A stretch of DNA of 64,000 nt from Diadema setosum (lineage: Eukaryota > Echinodermata > Echinoidea > Diadematoida > Diadematidae). The DNA lies in assembly GCF_964275005.1 (NCBI RefSeq), contig NC_092701.1:36099520-36163519 (forward strand). The letters run 5' to 3'. The notes below the pieces were generated by a model that saw nothing but the letters and a program-made list of their open reading frames with translations, was not told the DNA's origin and searched no databases. Shown piece after piece: positions 49,516-54,510 of this stretch (its first letter is position 1; every line of letters begins with the position of its first letter). The translations under genes and the position numbers were made by a program.

Positions 49516-50260
49516 TAACCCTAACCCTAAACCCTAACCCTATAACCCTAACCCTAATCCTATTTGGCTTTCCATAGTCCGTATATCTATGCCTGTGCTG
49601 AAGTTAGAAGCCCAAAATAATTTAGACCCCTAAAATCCAGGATAGCCCTCAGTCACACTGTAATCTGGGTTCTAAAGAGATATTTTCTTTGCATATTCTA
49701 AAAGTTCATGATGATGGTTAGCTCAAAACACAACATGACAATAAATTGGATTAACATAGCCTTGCTGAACATCAACAGATTACAATTAATTTACTGAAGT
49801 AAAAAAGGAACGTAATGTTCGGTTCGGAAGTCATGTTACGATGATCTTCAGCACTAAAACAGAAGGTCAAAACACGCAATAATACAAGCTGTCGTCCTGT
49901 CGAAGAGGCTAGCGCCGCTGTGCTGCCAAGAGCTAAAGATTGGACTGCATTTGACAGTGCAGTGCATGACATTAGGCCTGGGCCTAGGCCCTACCCCTTA
50001 CCTTTTTCAGCACATACGTCTTTCCATCATCCTTGTTCTTCGCCAGGAATACCTGCCCCTGGGCACCTTTGCCCAGTCGGCTGTTTTCGAGCTGTACAAG
50101 AAATGACAGGATTAAATAACATTGAGAAGCAAAATGTACGACTCTGTATGACAGAATTCTACCAATATTAAAACATAATTTCGTTTGGTACTGCAGAACA
50201 CACGATTTCAAAGTAAGTTTCCTATCCCGGATCTACAGAACTCACCACATAGTTCTCCAT
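11614..50260 (-). CDS. STKLD1: STKLD1-like (SgK071) kinase with ARM/HEAT-like repeats, 23 coding exons
   Basis: Complete gene assembled from splice sites: 23 coding exons, all GT-AG, phases matching at every junction, 1,992 nt, 663 residues (human STKLD1 is about 680). Residues 6-280 form a NEK-like protein kinase: glycine loop G12-x-G14-x-x-G17, beta-3 Lys34, alpha-C Glu50, HRD 149-151 with Lys153 and Asn156, DFG 169-171, APE 194-196, DVWSLGC in alpha-F, and the C-lobe Arg in QQRPTA. Residues from about 309 to 604 are helical armadillo/HEAT-like repeats rich in Leu, Ala and Cys. The tail (633-663) is Pro/Arg/Lys-rich and ends in TAG. Family membership rests on the whole architecture and on recalled similarity to human STKLD1 (for example TWDKE before beta-5, and CGFLD followed by the alpha-G helix). 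Human STKLD1 is usually classed as a pseudokinase; this copy looks catalytically competent. Its cellular role is unknown. No signal peptide or membrane segment is visible. The gene spans about 39 kb because of transposon-filled introns. Confidence 0.9.
11967..14413. mobile_element. 2.4-kb TIR element with AAGTCGA ends and internal satellite
   Basis: Left end TACAGTTAAACTCGCCTAAG and right end ...CGACTTATGCGAGTTTAACTGTA are inverted; several further AAGTCGA/TCGACTT words follow each end. The interior holds AACG-rich sequence (12250-12430) and a 70-bp tandem array. No transposase frame. It occupies most of the last intron of the STKLD1-like gene. Confidence 0.8.
12590..14085. repeat. 70-bp degenerate tandem satellite, about 21 units
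   Basis: The motif ACGTTCGGAAATGAATAA recurs every 70 bp (for example starts near 12765, 12835, 12905, 12975, 13045, 13115) with AAATAAATGTCGGATGTTTG between. Units alternate between GTTCGGAAATGAATAAC and GTTCGAAAGTAAATAAC types, suggesting a 140-bp higher-order dimer in part of the array. Confidence 0.85.
15501..15583 (-). CDS. STKLD1: STKLD1-like exon 22
   Basis: 83 nt, phase 1 to 0, residues 605-632, a charged helix: EEILEDMKASAKIKDIIKEV then KVKYASNE. Acceptor GATACAG, donor GTAGGAG. Confidence 0.87.
16118..16157 (+). repeat. Fragment of the GCCTCCGGCACCAC element end
   Basis: ATGCCTCCGGCACCACTTTG followed by TGGCACAGGCATAAAAA, nearly the same as the right end of the insertion at 42293-43626. 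Only the terminal 40 bp are present. Confidence 0.7.
16428..16814. mobile_element. Inverted-repeat element with hammerhead-like cores next to exon 21
   Basis: Arms 16428-16520 and 16723-16814 are about 85% complementary. The right arm reads CTGAAGA, stem CCTAC/GTAGG, TGAAA; the left arm, on the other strand, has a degenerated version (CTGAAAA). The 12-base word ACGATACAATCT occurs outside both ends (16383-16394 and 16815-16826), a possible target-site duplication. It resembles the element at 953-1093. Confidence 0.5.
16856..17042 (-). CDS. STKLD1: STKLD1-like exon 21 (longest exon)
   Basis: 187 nt, phase 0 to 1, residues 543-604. It runs from HADVVKNACMALSSLVAESE to DVVEYVCSFFMDLSET, covering about one and a half ARM-like units. 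Acceptor CACCCAG, donor GTGAGCA. A hairpin-forming inverted repeat ends 41 bp downstream of this donor. Confidence 0.93.
17509..17811 (+). mobile_element. tRNA-derived SINE
   Basis: A tRNA-like head has A-box-like TAGCGCGTCTGCC and B-box-like GGGTTTGATGCCC. A central domain follows (CTCGGATAGGTCATAAAATG, GGAGGTCTCACATG, CATGTAAAAGATCCC) that resembles conserved central domains of deuterostome SINEs, and then GCTAGCACTGCTGAATATGG. Lies in the intron between exons 20 and 21. Diverged B box (TTTGA) suggests it is inactive. Confidence 0.65.
18135..18208 (-). CDS. STKLD1: STKLD1-like exon 20
   Basis: 74 nt, phase 1 to 0, residues 518-542: DENVEMMAARSLAKLLLKAI then TDHKK. Same length and phases as exon 16, which fits repeated exon modules. 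Acceptor CTGTAG, donor GTGAGTT. Confidence 0.9.
18749..18877 (-). CDS. STKLD1: STKLD1-like exon 19 (ARM-like repeat)
   Basis: 129 nt, phase 1 to 1, residues 475-517, the same length and phase as exon 18, so the two are probably an ancient internal exon duplication. It includes GVVDLINAMETHETNPSVMD and CSALWGLSLE. Confidence 0.93.
18933..19174. mobile_element. MITE with ACTGTATA ends
   Basis: Inverted ends ACTGTATATGCCAAATATTT and ...AAATATATGGCTTATACAGT, with TA-rich interior and GCGAATTTA words. In the intron between exons 18 and 19. Confidence 0.65.
19546..19674 (-). CDS. STKLD1: STKLD1-like exon 18 (ARM-like repeat)
   Basis: 129 nt, phase 1 to 1, residues 432-474. GGIQDILSALRTHPSDAEVC is a textbook ARM helix-2/helix-3 pattern, followed by ANCCSALSYLTIN. 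One exon equals one 43-residue unit. Confidence 0.93.
19724..19937. mobile_element. MITE with TACTGTAAAAGTGGA ends
   Basis: Inverted ends TACTGTAAAAGTGGATATTT (19724) and AAATATCCACTTTTACAGCA (to 19937), with subterminal TTTTCGTG/CACGAAAA words. Confidence 0.75.
20268..21130. mobile_element. 863-bp TIR element, ends TACAGTATTCATCGCATAAT
   Basis: Inverted ends TACAGTATTCATCGCATAAT and ATTATGCGATGAATACTGTA, followed inward by CGGG/CCCG and TTTAAGCG words on both sides. A CA microsatellite sits at 20396-20420. No transposase frame seen. Confidence 0.75.
21385..21451 (-). CDS. STKLD1: STKLD1-like exon 17
   Basis: 67 nt, phase 0 to 1, residues 410-431: AHPSSRDFQNIACSLLKTIA then LS, the second half of an ARM-like unit begun in exon 16. 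Acceptor GTTACAG, donor GTAAGAT. Confidence 0.88.
21842..22010. mobile_element. 169-bp MITE family B, copy 1
   Basis: Begins GGCTGCACACTAACCCATTT and ends CAGTGTGCAGC; interior has ACTGGTCC words. A reverse-oriented copy is at 40899-41065. Confidence 0.75.
22154..22227 (-). CDS. STKLD1: STKLD1-like exon 16
   Basis: 74 nt, phase 1 to 0, residues 385-409. The acidic stretch ADAESDADDY is followed by LFSEEVIRAVTLAMK, the start of a helical repeat. Acceptor GGCACAG, donor GTAAGTT. Confidence 0.87.
22797..22916 (-). CDS. STKLD1: STKLD1-like exon 15 (ARM-like repeat)
   Basis: 120 nt, phase 1 to 1, residues 345-384, running from APQIDEAGKKVIVI to LALQMEACRLLLTLTAA. Helical, Leu/Ala-rich repeat. 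A 120-nt exon of phase 1-1 corresponds to about one ARM unit of 40 residues. Confidence 0.9.
22961..23607. mobile_element. 647-bp TIR element, ends TATATCGTCGCCGGTGACAC
   Basis: The left end is matched by the inverted right end GTGTGACCGGCGACGATATA; the arms extend inward through ACGAACCGACGAATC. CpG-rich interior with GATTCGACGGTTCGGTGACC-like internal copies of the end. Confidence 0.8.
23981..24371. mobile_element. Palindromic MITE family C, copy 1
   Basis: 391-bp near-palindrome from TTAAAGGGACTGTACAGT to GTACACACCCTTTAA. Both halves carry a match to TGGCTGAGATATCCAAAA. Related to 56949-57311. Confidence 0.8.
25194..25265 (-). CDS. STKLD1: STKLD1-like exon 14 (ARM-like repeat)
   Basis: 72 nt, phase 1 to 1, residues 321-344: AFINENKDNEISVTRALKYL then NTLS, one armadillo/HEAT-like helical hairpin. 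Acceptor TTTCCAG, donor GTAAGTG. Confidence 0.87.
25345..25600 (+). repeat. Dispersed repeat family A, copy 2
   Basis: Second copy of the family at 9726-9990, in the intron between exons 13 and 14 of the STKLD1-like gene. Roughly 75-80% similar by eye, with small indels. Confidence 0.75.
26034..26072 (-). CDS. STKLD1: STKLD1-like exon 13 (39-nt linker exon)
   Basis: 39 nt, phase 1 to 1, residues 308-320: KDCPTDKGVPGVI. The acceptor TTTTCAG was chosen over the AG two bases later because only this one keeps the frame open. GVPGVI begins the first ARM-like helix, continued by the next exon. Confidence 0.8.
   Translation of the reverse strand, partial: RTAQLIKVFQVS
26493..26575. repeat. Short dispersed repeat family D, copy 1
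   Basis: CCGTTGAGGACGGATTGATT through CACCTGCCCGAGTACACTCG to CAACAGGTTTAA. Inverted copy at 41912-42000. Confidence 0.6.
26808..26899 (-). CDS. STKLD1: STKLD1-like exon 12 (kinase end, basic linker)
   Basis: 92 nt, phase 2 to 1, residues 277-307: IELVELPYIKACLALSNSAL then a Lys-rich stretch SGKKKEKQKAA. It ends the kinase fold and begins the linker to the repeat half. Acceptor CTGACAG, donor GTATGAA. Confidence 0.85.
27279..27352 (-). CDS. STKLD1: STKLD1-like exon 11 (end of kinase C-lobe)
   Basis: 74 nt, phase 0 to 2, residues 253-276: TYSPDLSQVIRTMLRRNFQQ then RPTA. The Arg before PTA is the conserved alpha-H/alpha-I residue that pairs with the APE glutamate. Donor GTGAGTAT. Confidence 0.9.
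27958..28038 (-). CDS. STKLD1: STKLD1-like exon 10 (alpha-G region)
   Basis: 81 nt, phase 0 to 0, residues 226-252. TQSVTQVLMEIKQDPARLEE then VLETVSK, an amphipathic segment matching the family's alpha-G region. Acceptor TTTGCAG, donor GTAGGAT. Confidence 0.88.
28638..28873. mobile_element. MITE with ACTGTAAAACCAG ends
   Basis: Ends ACTGTAAAACCAGGAATATT and CTTCTGGTTTTACAGT are inverted, enclosing about 236 bp in the intron between exons 9 and 10. A T-tract and (TTTG)n array sit just upstream at 28075-28138. Confidence 0.65.
28927..29039 (-). CDS. STKLD1: STKLD1-like exon 9 (APE motif to alpha-F)
   Basis: 113 nt, phase 1 to 0, residues 188-225: GSINWMAPEVL, then YDERSDVWSLGCIILEMATC and GFLD. 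It contains the APE Glu196 and the invariant alpha-F Asp. Acceptor ACCCAG, donor GTGAGT. Confidence 0.95.
29748..29860 (-). CDS. STKLD1: STKLD1-like exon 8 (catalytic loop and DFG)
   Basis: 113 nt, phase 2 to 1. It completes R150 and encodes DLKPSN (catalytic Asp151, Lys153, Asn156), then LSLGDFGVA with an intact DFG at 169-171, and an activation segment ending ARTTV. Acceptor TGCGCAG, donor GTAAGTA. Confidence 0.95.
30116..30186 (-). CDS. STKLD1: STKLD1-like exon 7 (alpha-E to HRD)
   Basis: 71 nt, phase 0 to 2. Residues 127-149, ILKKWCGQMIEALAFVHNRK then VIH, with AG of the HRD arginine split across the junction. This is the classic alpha-E helix leading into the catalytic loop. Confidence 0.92.
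30221..30835. mobile_element. 615-bp TIR element, ends TACTGTATACGCTATA
   Basis: Ends TACTGTATACGCTATAATTT and TATATAGCGTATACAGTA are inverted; subterminal TTTTCGCGAA words occur on both sides. In the intron between exons 6 and 7. Confidence 0.75.
30955..31030. repeat. Degenerate telomere-like stretch
   Basis: Words AACCCTACCCCTAATCCTAA, AACCCTATAAC and AGCCCTAAGTCC recall decayed CCCTAA repeats. Short and diverged. Confidence 0.35.
31733..31837 (-). CDS. STKLD1: STKLD1-like exon 6 (beta-5, hinge, alpha-D)
   Basis: 105 nt, phase 0 to 0, residues 92-126. It begins EAAIIVCIVMEYYKMGDL: beta-5, a Met gatekeeper-region residue, and the hinge MEYY. A very basic stretch, KKKRKKN, follows, then IEEL. 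Acceptor GTTCAG, donor GTGAG. Confidence 0.92.
32247..32294 (-). CDS. STKLD1: STKLD1-like exon 5 (possible 16-residue cassette exon)
   Basis: 48 nt, phase 0 to 0, residues 76-91, MVGMGIAYMTEIYGKE, with donor GTATGA and acceptor ACATTAG. Inclusion or skipping both keep the frame. Skipping gives TWDKE-EAAIIVCIVMEYY, which has the family's normal beta-4/beta-5 spacing, so this exon looks like an insertion in that turn. It is open, with acceptable splice sites, but its use is uncertain. Confidence 0.55.
32440..33132. mobile_element. 693-bp TIR element family E, uninterrupted copy
   Basis: Ends TATGTGACCCTGCACCTCAA and TTGAGGTGCACGGCCACATA are inverted. In the intron between exons 4 and 5. The same family, reversed and interrupted, is at 42044-44070. 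Confidence 0.8.
34401..34475 (-). CDS. STKLD1: STKLD1-like exon 4 (alpha-C to beta-4)
   Basis: 75 nt, phase 0 to 0, residues 51-75. It encodes LQDLRHEYICGYKDFF then VTWDKE, matching the alpha-C end and beta-4 strand of the STKLD1 family. Acceptor GTTAG, donor GTAAG. Confidence 0.9.
34476..36500. other. Left part of STKLD1-like intron 3, no gene seen
   Basis: AT-rich with A and T tracts (34742, 34927, 35009, 35941). A stretch at 34800-35600 reads like old repeat material (GGTGACC words), but I could not define its ends. Confidence 0.35.
36510..37425. mobile_element. Inverted pair of a GC-richer repeat (about 100 bp arms)
   Basis: 36510-36612 and 37350-37425 are inverted copies sharing GGTCTTGCRTTCACC, TTCTCKCAG and AAAAGGCYTCRTKGCTGCGC. 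Between them lie CT and T tracts and ordinary AT-rich sequence. Could be one TIR element or two opposed insertions. Confidence 0.5.
37440..40700. other. Right part of STKLD1-like intron 3, no gene seen
   Basis: TG array at 37905-37924; AT array, T tract and G tract in direct succession at 38060-38125; GATA-like repeats at 38860-38960. Nothing protein-like. Confidence 0.4.
40704..40748 (-). CDS. STKLD1: STKLD1-like exon 3 (alpha-C start)
   Basis: 45 nt, phase 0 to 0, residues 36-50, VECTDETEATKAFKE. The final Glu50 sits nine residues before the His of LRHEYICGY, the spacing seen for the alpha-C glutamate in NEK-type kinases. Donor GTAAGAATT is strong. The exon is too small to stand out as an open frame and is found only by junction phase. 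Confidence 0.85.
40899..41065. mobile_element. MITE family B, copy 2 (inverted)
   Basis: Reverse complement match to 21842-22010: TGCTGCACACTGGCACTAGT at the left and GGGTTAGTGTGCAGCCC at the right. Confidence 0.75.
41912..42000. repeat. Short dispersed repeat family D, copy 2 (inverted)
   Basis: TTAACCTGTTGAAAACTAGT, TATTCGGGCAGGTGTCAATG and CCCATCCTCAATGG correspond to the reverse complement of 26493-26575. Confidence 0.6.
42044..44070. mobile_element. TIR element family E, copy split by a later insertion
   Basis: Reverse-oriented copy of 32440-33132: starts TATGTGACCGTGCATCACAA and ends TTGTGATGCAGGGTCACATA. Left part 42044-42292 and right part 43627-44070 align with the uninterrupted copy; 1.33 kb at 42293-43626 is inserted between them. 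Confidence 0.8.
42293..43626. mobile_element. Inserted element with about 150-bp tandem units carrying DR1 motifs
   Basis: Left end TAGAAATGTCGCTACGGCGA and CTGATGCCTCCGCC; right end ATGCCTCCGGCACCACTTCG and GGCGGAGGCATAAAAA. Six roughly 150-bp units are marked by TTGACCTTTGACC words (near 42630, 42781, 42932, 43078, 43227, 43378) and share CCCATCATACATCATCCTTG and AGTTTGGTGAAA. A GGACGTAC repeat lies at about 43521-43575. Confidence 0.8.
45660..46540 (+). pseudogene. Degenerate non-LTR reverse transcriptase remnant
   Basis: One frame reads TSRRKFADDLAFTS at about 45735-45780, matching the RT active-site motif (F/Y)ADD. After a frameshift comes SLDDMSRVLTHLKTIVQYF, then FHLSNHLANAMFK, as in LINE RT thumb regions. 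Pieces continue after 46240 (NNLPSMRLKS; TPEEVLN-like). Many stops and frameshifts; a MITE at 46100-46240 splits it. Confidence 0.55.
46100..46240. mobile_element. MITE with GGGGGCATTTCATGAAG ends
   Basis: GGGGGCATTTCATGAAGCGT at the left, ACACTTCATGAAATGCCCCC at the right. TTTGTCTGACAAA words are subterminal. Confidence 0.75.
46947..47071. repeat. Perfect 59-bp inverted repeat with 7-nt loop
   Basis: 46947-47005 and 47013-47071 are exact reverse complements by eye (GGTTGCAGACAAAAACACAT ... ATGTGTTTTTGTCTGCAACC). The loop is CAAAATC. A transcript of either strand would fold into a 59-bp hairpin. Confidence 0.9.
47987..48156. mobile_element. MITE with TGTTTCAT ends and TGTCAG palindromes
   Basis: Left GGGGGGTGTTTCATCAATTT, right TTTCATGAAATGGTACCC. 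Subterminal CTGACAAGTTGTCAG and GACTGACAACTTGTCAG. Related in style to 46100-46240. Confidence 0.7.
49370..49647. mobile_element. Foldback element enclosing telomere-like (CCCTAA)n
   Basis: Arms 49370-49452 and 49562-49647 are inverted (GGCTATCCTGG... through CAGCACAGGCATAGATA). The centre, 49464-49560, is about 15 CCCTAA/CCCTAAA/CCCTATAA units. In intron 2 of the STKLD1-like gene, 350 bp from exon 2. Confidence 0.85.
50002..50091 (-). CDS. STKLD1: STKLD1-like exon 2 (glycine loop and beta-3 lysine)
   Basis: Acceptor TTGTACAG, donor GTAAGG, 90 nt, phase 0 to 0. It encodes residues 6-35, including GKGAQGQV (glycine-rich loop) and YVLKK, whose first Lys (34) takes the ATP-anchoring VAIK position. 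The 9.25-kb intron 2 that follows holds the telomere-repeat foldback, the 3.5-kb TIR element and the DR1-array insertion. Confidence 0.9.
50246..50260 (-). CDS. STKLD1: STKLD1-like exon 1 (start codon, residues 1-5)
   Basis: Five codons, MENYV, followed by donor GTGAGT. The start is chosen because the next exon joins it in phase 0 and gives a kinase N-terminus of normal length, about seven residues before the glycine loop. A purine-rich context (AAGAAAG) precedes the ATG. Intron 1 is only 154 bp. Confidence 0.8.
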
Positions 50261-50306
50261 CTTTCTTAGCTGTGCTTTTCCAGTGGCAACGCCAAACTAC
50301 TTGCCG

Positions 50307-50316
50307 TGCGCATGCG
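50307..50316. promoter_or_regulatory. NRF-1/P3A2-type site upstream of STKLD1-like gene
   Basis: TGCGCATGCG, the palindromic core bound by NRF-1 (P3A2 in sea urchins), lies 47 bases upstream of the STKLD1-like ATG on a locally GC-richer stretch. NRF-1 sites are typical of TATA-less promoters close to the transcription start. No TATA box is evident. Function is inferred from motif and position only. Confidence 0.5.
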
Positions 50317-51177
50317 TCAAATTGTGGGGACGGGAACAGCGAGATTTCATTTTGTACAACACTATGACTAACCGATTCATATCAATCTTGTTTCGATGGT
50401 AATATTGTGAGAGTTTCGTGAATTGACTGAAATTCTTCTTTCCCCATTTCCCGAATGCATTTAATTCATCTACGTCTTTATCATATGATTAAAATGTATT
50501 CATCGCACTTCACTGTAGCCTACTCTTATACTGTCACTTATCAGTTGGTTTGGATGTGTAGAGTGATATAGGCCCTATCAAAAACACTGTCCAGGCTTCA
50601 TCAATATCAGACATATAATTTAAAAAACAAACAAAATGAATTTCACTTTACTGTAAATGGTATCCAGAAACCACTTTCCTATGTCATGGCCTCAAAAGTT
50701 TCCCGCCACCGAACTGCATCCTTCCTTAATTTCCTCTTATAAAAAGAATCGAAGTAAAGAAGTAAAATCTTTTTTTTTTCTCTCATCAATTTTTTTCTCT
50801 TTTGTGTGTGTGTGTGTGTGTGTGTGTGGGGGGGGGGTTCAATTAAAGTGGAAATCAGGAGAGTATTTTAGGGGGCCATATAAGGCCTATAGATCAAGTA
50901 TCGATAAAAAAGGCAACAACAATTTTATGATATTTCTGTGCATAATTGTCTTGGACAGTTGTATTTGGCATCTATAGCCTATATAAACCACAATCAAGAG
51001 GAGAATTTGAATGGAATAGTGTTAAATGTTTACTTCTACATCTTTCTCATTTCATATCCGACTTGGACGAAATTCCTATACCTCTGTTTACGTCTGATTC
51101 TACTTTTTTGTTCATCCAAATTCAACTTTATTGGACATGTGCATGGCATCGCATCTGGAAGTGACTTTTACTCTCTA

Positions 51178-51421
51178 AAACTCGAGTGAAAATATTCACT
51201 CTTGAATGAGTGAATACAAAAAAAAAAAATGAATTTAGAGTGAAAAGGTTCATTTTCACTCGTTTTAGAGTGACGTCAGGGATCACTCCAAAATCTTCGA
51301 GTGAACCCTGAGGTCACTCCAAAATGAGTGAAATGAACATTTTCACTCTAAATCCACTCCAATTTCACTCTAAATTCACTCTTTTTTGTATTTACTCCTT
51401 CAAGAGTGAATATTTTCACTC

Positions 51422-51457
<36 letters not shown>

Positions 51458-51470
51458 GAGTAGATACATG
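51178..51470. mobile_element. Inverted-repeat element rich in GAGTGAA/TTCACTC
   Basis: Outer words CTCTCTAAAACTCGAGTGAA and ...CACTCGGTTT(T)nAGAGAG are inverted, with many internal TTCACTC and GAGTGAA words arranged symmetrically. Poly-T of about 30 at the right edge. Confidence 0.7.
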
Positions 51471-51479
51471 ATAGGACAA

Positions 51480-52779
51480 ACTATACACTAAATGAACAAA
51501 ATGATAATTGCAAACTGTATTCAAACTGTATTCAATTACACACTCTAGAATCGAAGGTGTAAAGAAAGTTATGCGATTTTGATGCTCTATCACAAAGCAA
51601 TTGTTTTGGTCAAATTATGACTCTCTATCTATATCTAGAGTGATTTCACTGGCTTAAAAGTTTCTGACCTGCTCATAAACATTATACATTTGCTGTTTTG
51701 AAACGAATTTAAGAACCCTTGATCCTGCATCTTGCTTATCATATTGTGGTGATGGCTATATGAATGCATGGACGGTGACTTTGTTGTATCATTTAAATAA
51801 CTGGATTTAAAATCATCTTTGCATTTACAAAAAAAAAAAAAAAGAGGACACAAGCTATTCAGTTATTCCTCATAGATAACCTTCCTGGTCAAATAAAAAA
51901 ATATATTCAGTCAAACACTCATTAATCGTGTACACTCAACGAACATTTTTAAGGCTTTTTATTGATGACCAATTAAATTGGAATATACTCATCTCATTTA
52001 AATGGATTAACTTATTTCAAGACGTGCAGGAGCAATCATTTACAAACTAAAACTTTTTTCTCCGATTAGAATATCATTGATGTTTTTATATTCAACTATA
52101 ACATTACAATTTTTGTATTATTTAGATTACAAAATACTTACGTGGGGAATCTCAGCCAGGATACATGATGAATTAATATTGATAACCGAAAAAGTGAGTT
52201 TCAAGACGTATACATAATCATGATCCGTTGAGAATTTAGACCCTAATTTTCTATTTAAAAAAAAAGATATTTGTGTTTGTGAACTTAGCACTTTGATGCA
52301 CAAATAAGTGATATCATAATTGTGAAATATATACCTAAAGTTTGATAGAGTCTTTATTTCATAAAAAATAATAACATATATCCGTAAATATAACAACCAG
52401 ACAAAGTCACATGCATCATATATCATATACCAATAAACAAGACGACGAATGTGTTTGTAGTACAATACTTTTATTTATAATGGCCCCAAAATTTGGCATT
52501 CCTATACTGAAATAAACGAACTCGCGCTGATTATATACATTAACAACGTACGCTCAAAAGCCTACATGTTCGACATGGTTGTTGAACAGGTCCATACGGG
52601 CTCGTCTCCAATTTCTTATTTTTCAGTGGATTATTTTCATTTCTCTCGCAGCTGCATGCACCCACATTATTTTCTACTTTATGCTGCCCCTATATACACA
52701 CCATGCCCTATGACGGTCTTGTTGGTATTCTCTATCTCTTTCTTCTTTCTCTTTGTTGATTTTACATTCGTGTGTGTGG

Positions 52780-52830
<51 letters not shown>

Positions 52831-54460
52831 CTCATGGCTTGTATACGGGTCTACAGTGCGTGTAAGCGTATTCAATTTCTTTTCCGGGGACAGTGTACCC
52901 CCATACAACGTGCTTTTCTGTAGGTACCCCCCCCCCCCCCACATTATCTTAAAGGTCCTGTTTACCTTTGGGAACAGTGATTTGAAAAATTTTCAAGATA
53001 TGACATTTAATGCATATGTGTAGGTCTGTTGTACCACAAAACATCCTATCATATAAACTTTTCGCGATAAAGCATAAAATATAAGGAGATATCTGTATTT
53101 TTCTCAATAAACCGTAACTGTTTAGTCTGTAAACATTTTTATTATAACTATTGTTCACATTTTGTATACTTAATAATACTTAACATCAATTTTACCGATT
53201 AAAACTTTTACAGTGGTTGTTTCTATACCTAACTCACATTTCAGAATTATTTTAAAGCAACAATGCTGGGTTTTTGTTTCATCTGCAAATGGTAAATTAT
53301 GCCTTTAATTTCCCATTATGAATATCAAATATACTCTGCGCTGAATTAAATCTCCGTATCATGGAGTGTAAAAAGTTCAGGTCTGTATGTTACACTGAAT
53401 TTTCAAATATTTGTTACTATTCATTGATCTGTAGAGTGTATGTTACCTAATGTAATTTGTGTGGCAATTTTATAAATGAAATGAAATTAAATTCATCATC
53501 AAATGCTGTCGTTGTTATGATGATTCAAATGGTACTCAGTAGATAACGTCCTTTCTTTTCAAAAATTAATGACAGACTGAAGAGTGTAGGTTTCCTAACG
53601 ATTCAACTCGTAACAACAAGTAAAACAACGAAATAAAATAAAACAAGGAAATACCCTCTCTTACTTTTCACGCCAGAAGATTGCGCGAGATATGAAGAAA
53701 ATAGTCATCTACGTGTGTTTTAATGATATAGGATGTAAGTGTGATCACTAATTCCATTTACTTTTGGGGAGTTCTATGCAGGATTATTTATTGAAGCCAC
53801 ATAAAAGACTGCTTTTGTTGTTGTTGTCGTTATTATTATTTCTTTGTATCAACGCGCGTCTCAGTGCTCTATAGCATCATGCAAAATGAAGAGACAATAA
53901 ATGTCACAAGGAATTTACTCACACTCGAAGATTCCGAGCCCAGTTGTACTGTTGTTTCTCCAGGAATCCAGTGAGGAACTAATTATAACTAACATGAATA
54001 AGACAATTCGCTGTCCTAAGAGTTTATCATTATACGCCTAAAGCGCTGTGCACACAGGTGATTAGTCTTATTCTGTTCTTATGTAGTGCGTGTTGATATA
54101 GAGAGATAATAGCGGAGAGAAAACAGACCCATTAAAGTATGAACTCAAAACAAAACTGAAAAAACACCTATCCCTGCAATGTGCCGCACCCGTCTGGAGC
54201 AGGTTTGACTGTGGATATGGTGGGATACAAAATGTTGTATATCATAGTCTTCCTGAACAGAAGGTTAGTACTGCCAAAGGTGAATCGTCACTTCAGTCTG
54301 TCCATAAACTCTGTACTAGCGGCAGATCATTCACTCCCTTTAACAGCTGTTTTAGAGTCTACTCGTGGCAATGATCTACTAGAGAGCTAACAAAACAACA
54401 AAAATTACCAGGTAGAGAATGCACAGCCGAGCTTCTTTTGTTTTCCTCGATCTGTCATCA
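51480..54460. other. Intergenic space between the two divergent genes
   Basis: TG array at 52783-52829, C tract at 52928-52940, and AT-rich sequence. TG array and G tract at 50803-50838 lie nearer the STKLD1-like side. No coding exon seen. Confidence 0.4.
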
Positions 54461-54464
54461 AAAT

Positions 54465-54510
54465 ATGGCCCACATGAACCAACCGTCCTTGTCCCTTGAA
54501 CGGACTAAAG
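54465..54510 (+). CDS. C12orf57: Protein C10 exon 1 (start, residues 1-15)
   Basis: 46 nt, MAHMNQPSLSLERTK plus one base, donor GTAATG. The ATG fits the family N-terminus length, and the split codon G|CT joins exon 2 to give AALKDVLEAF. A second in-frame ATG three codons later could also serve. No stop-free alternative gives the family sequence. Confidence 0.88.

Noticed and set aside
49464..49560. Chromosome end
   Set aside because: Telomere-type units are enclosed by inverted arms and unique sequence continues on both sides.
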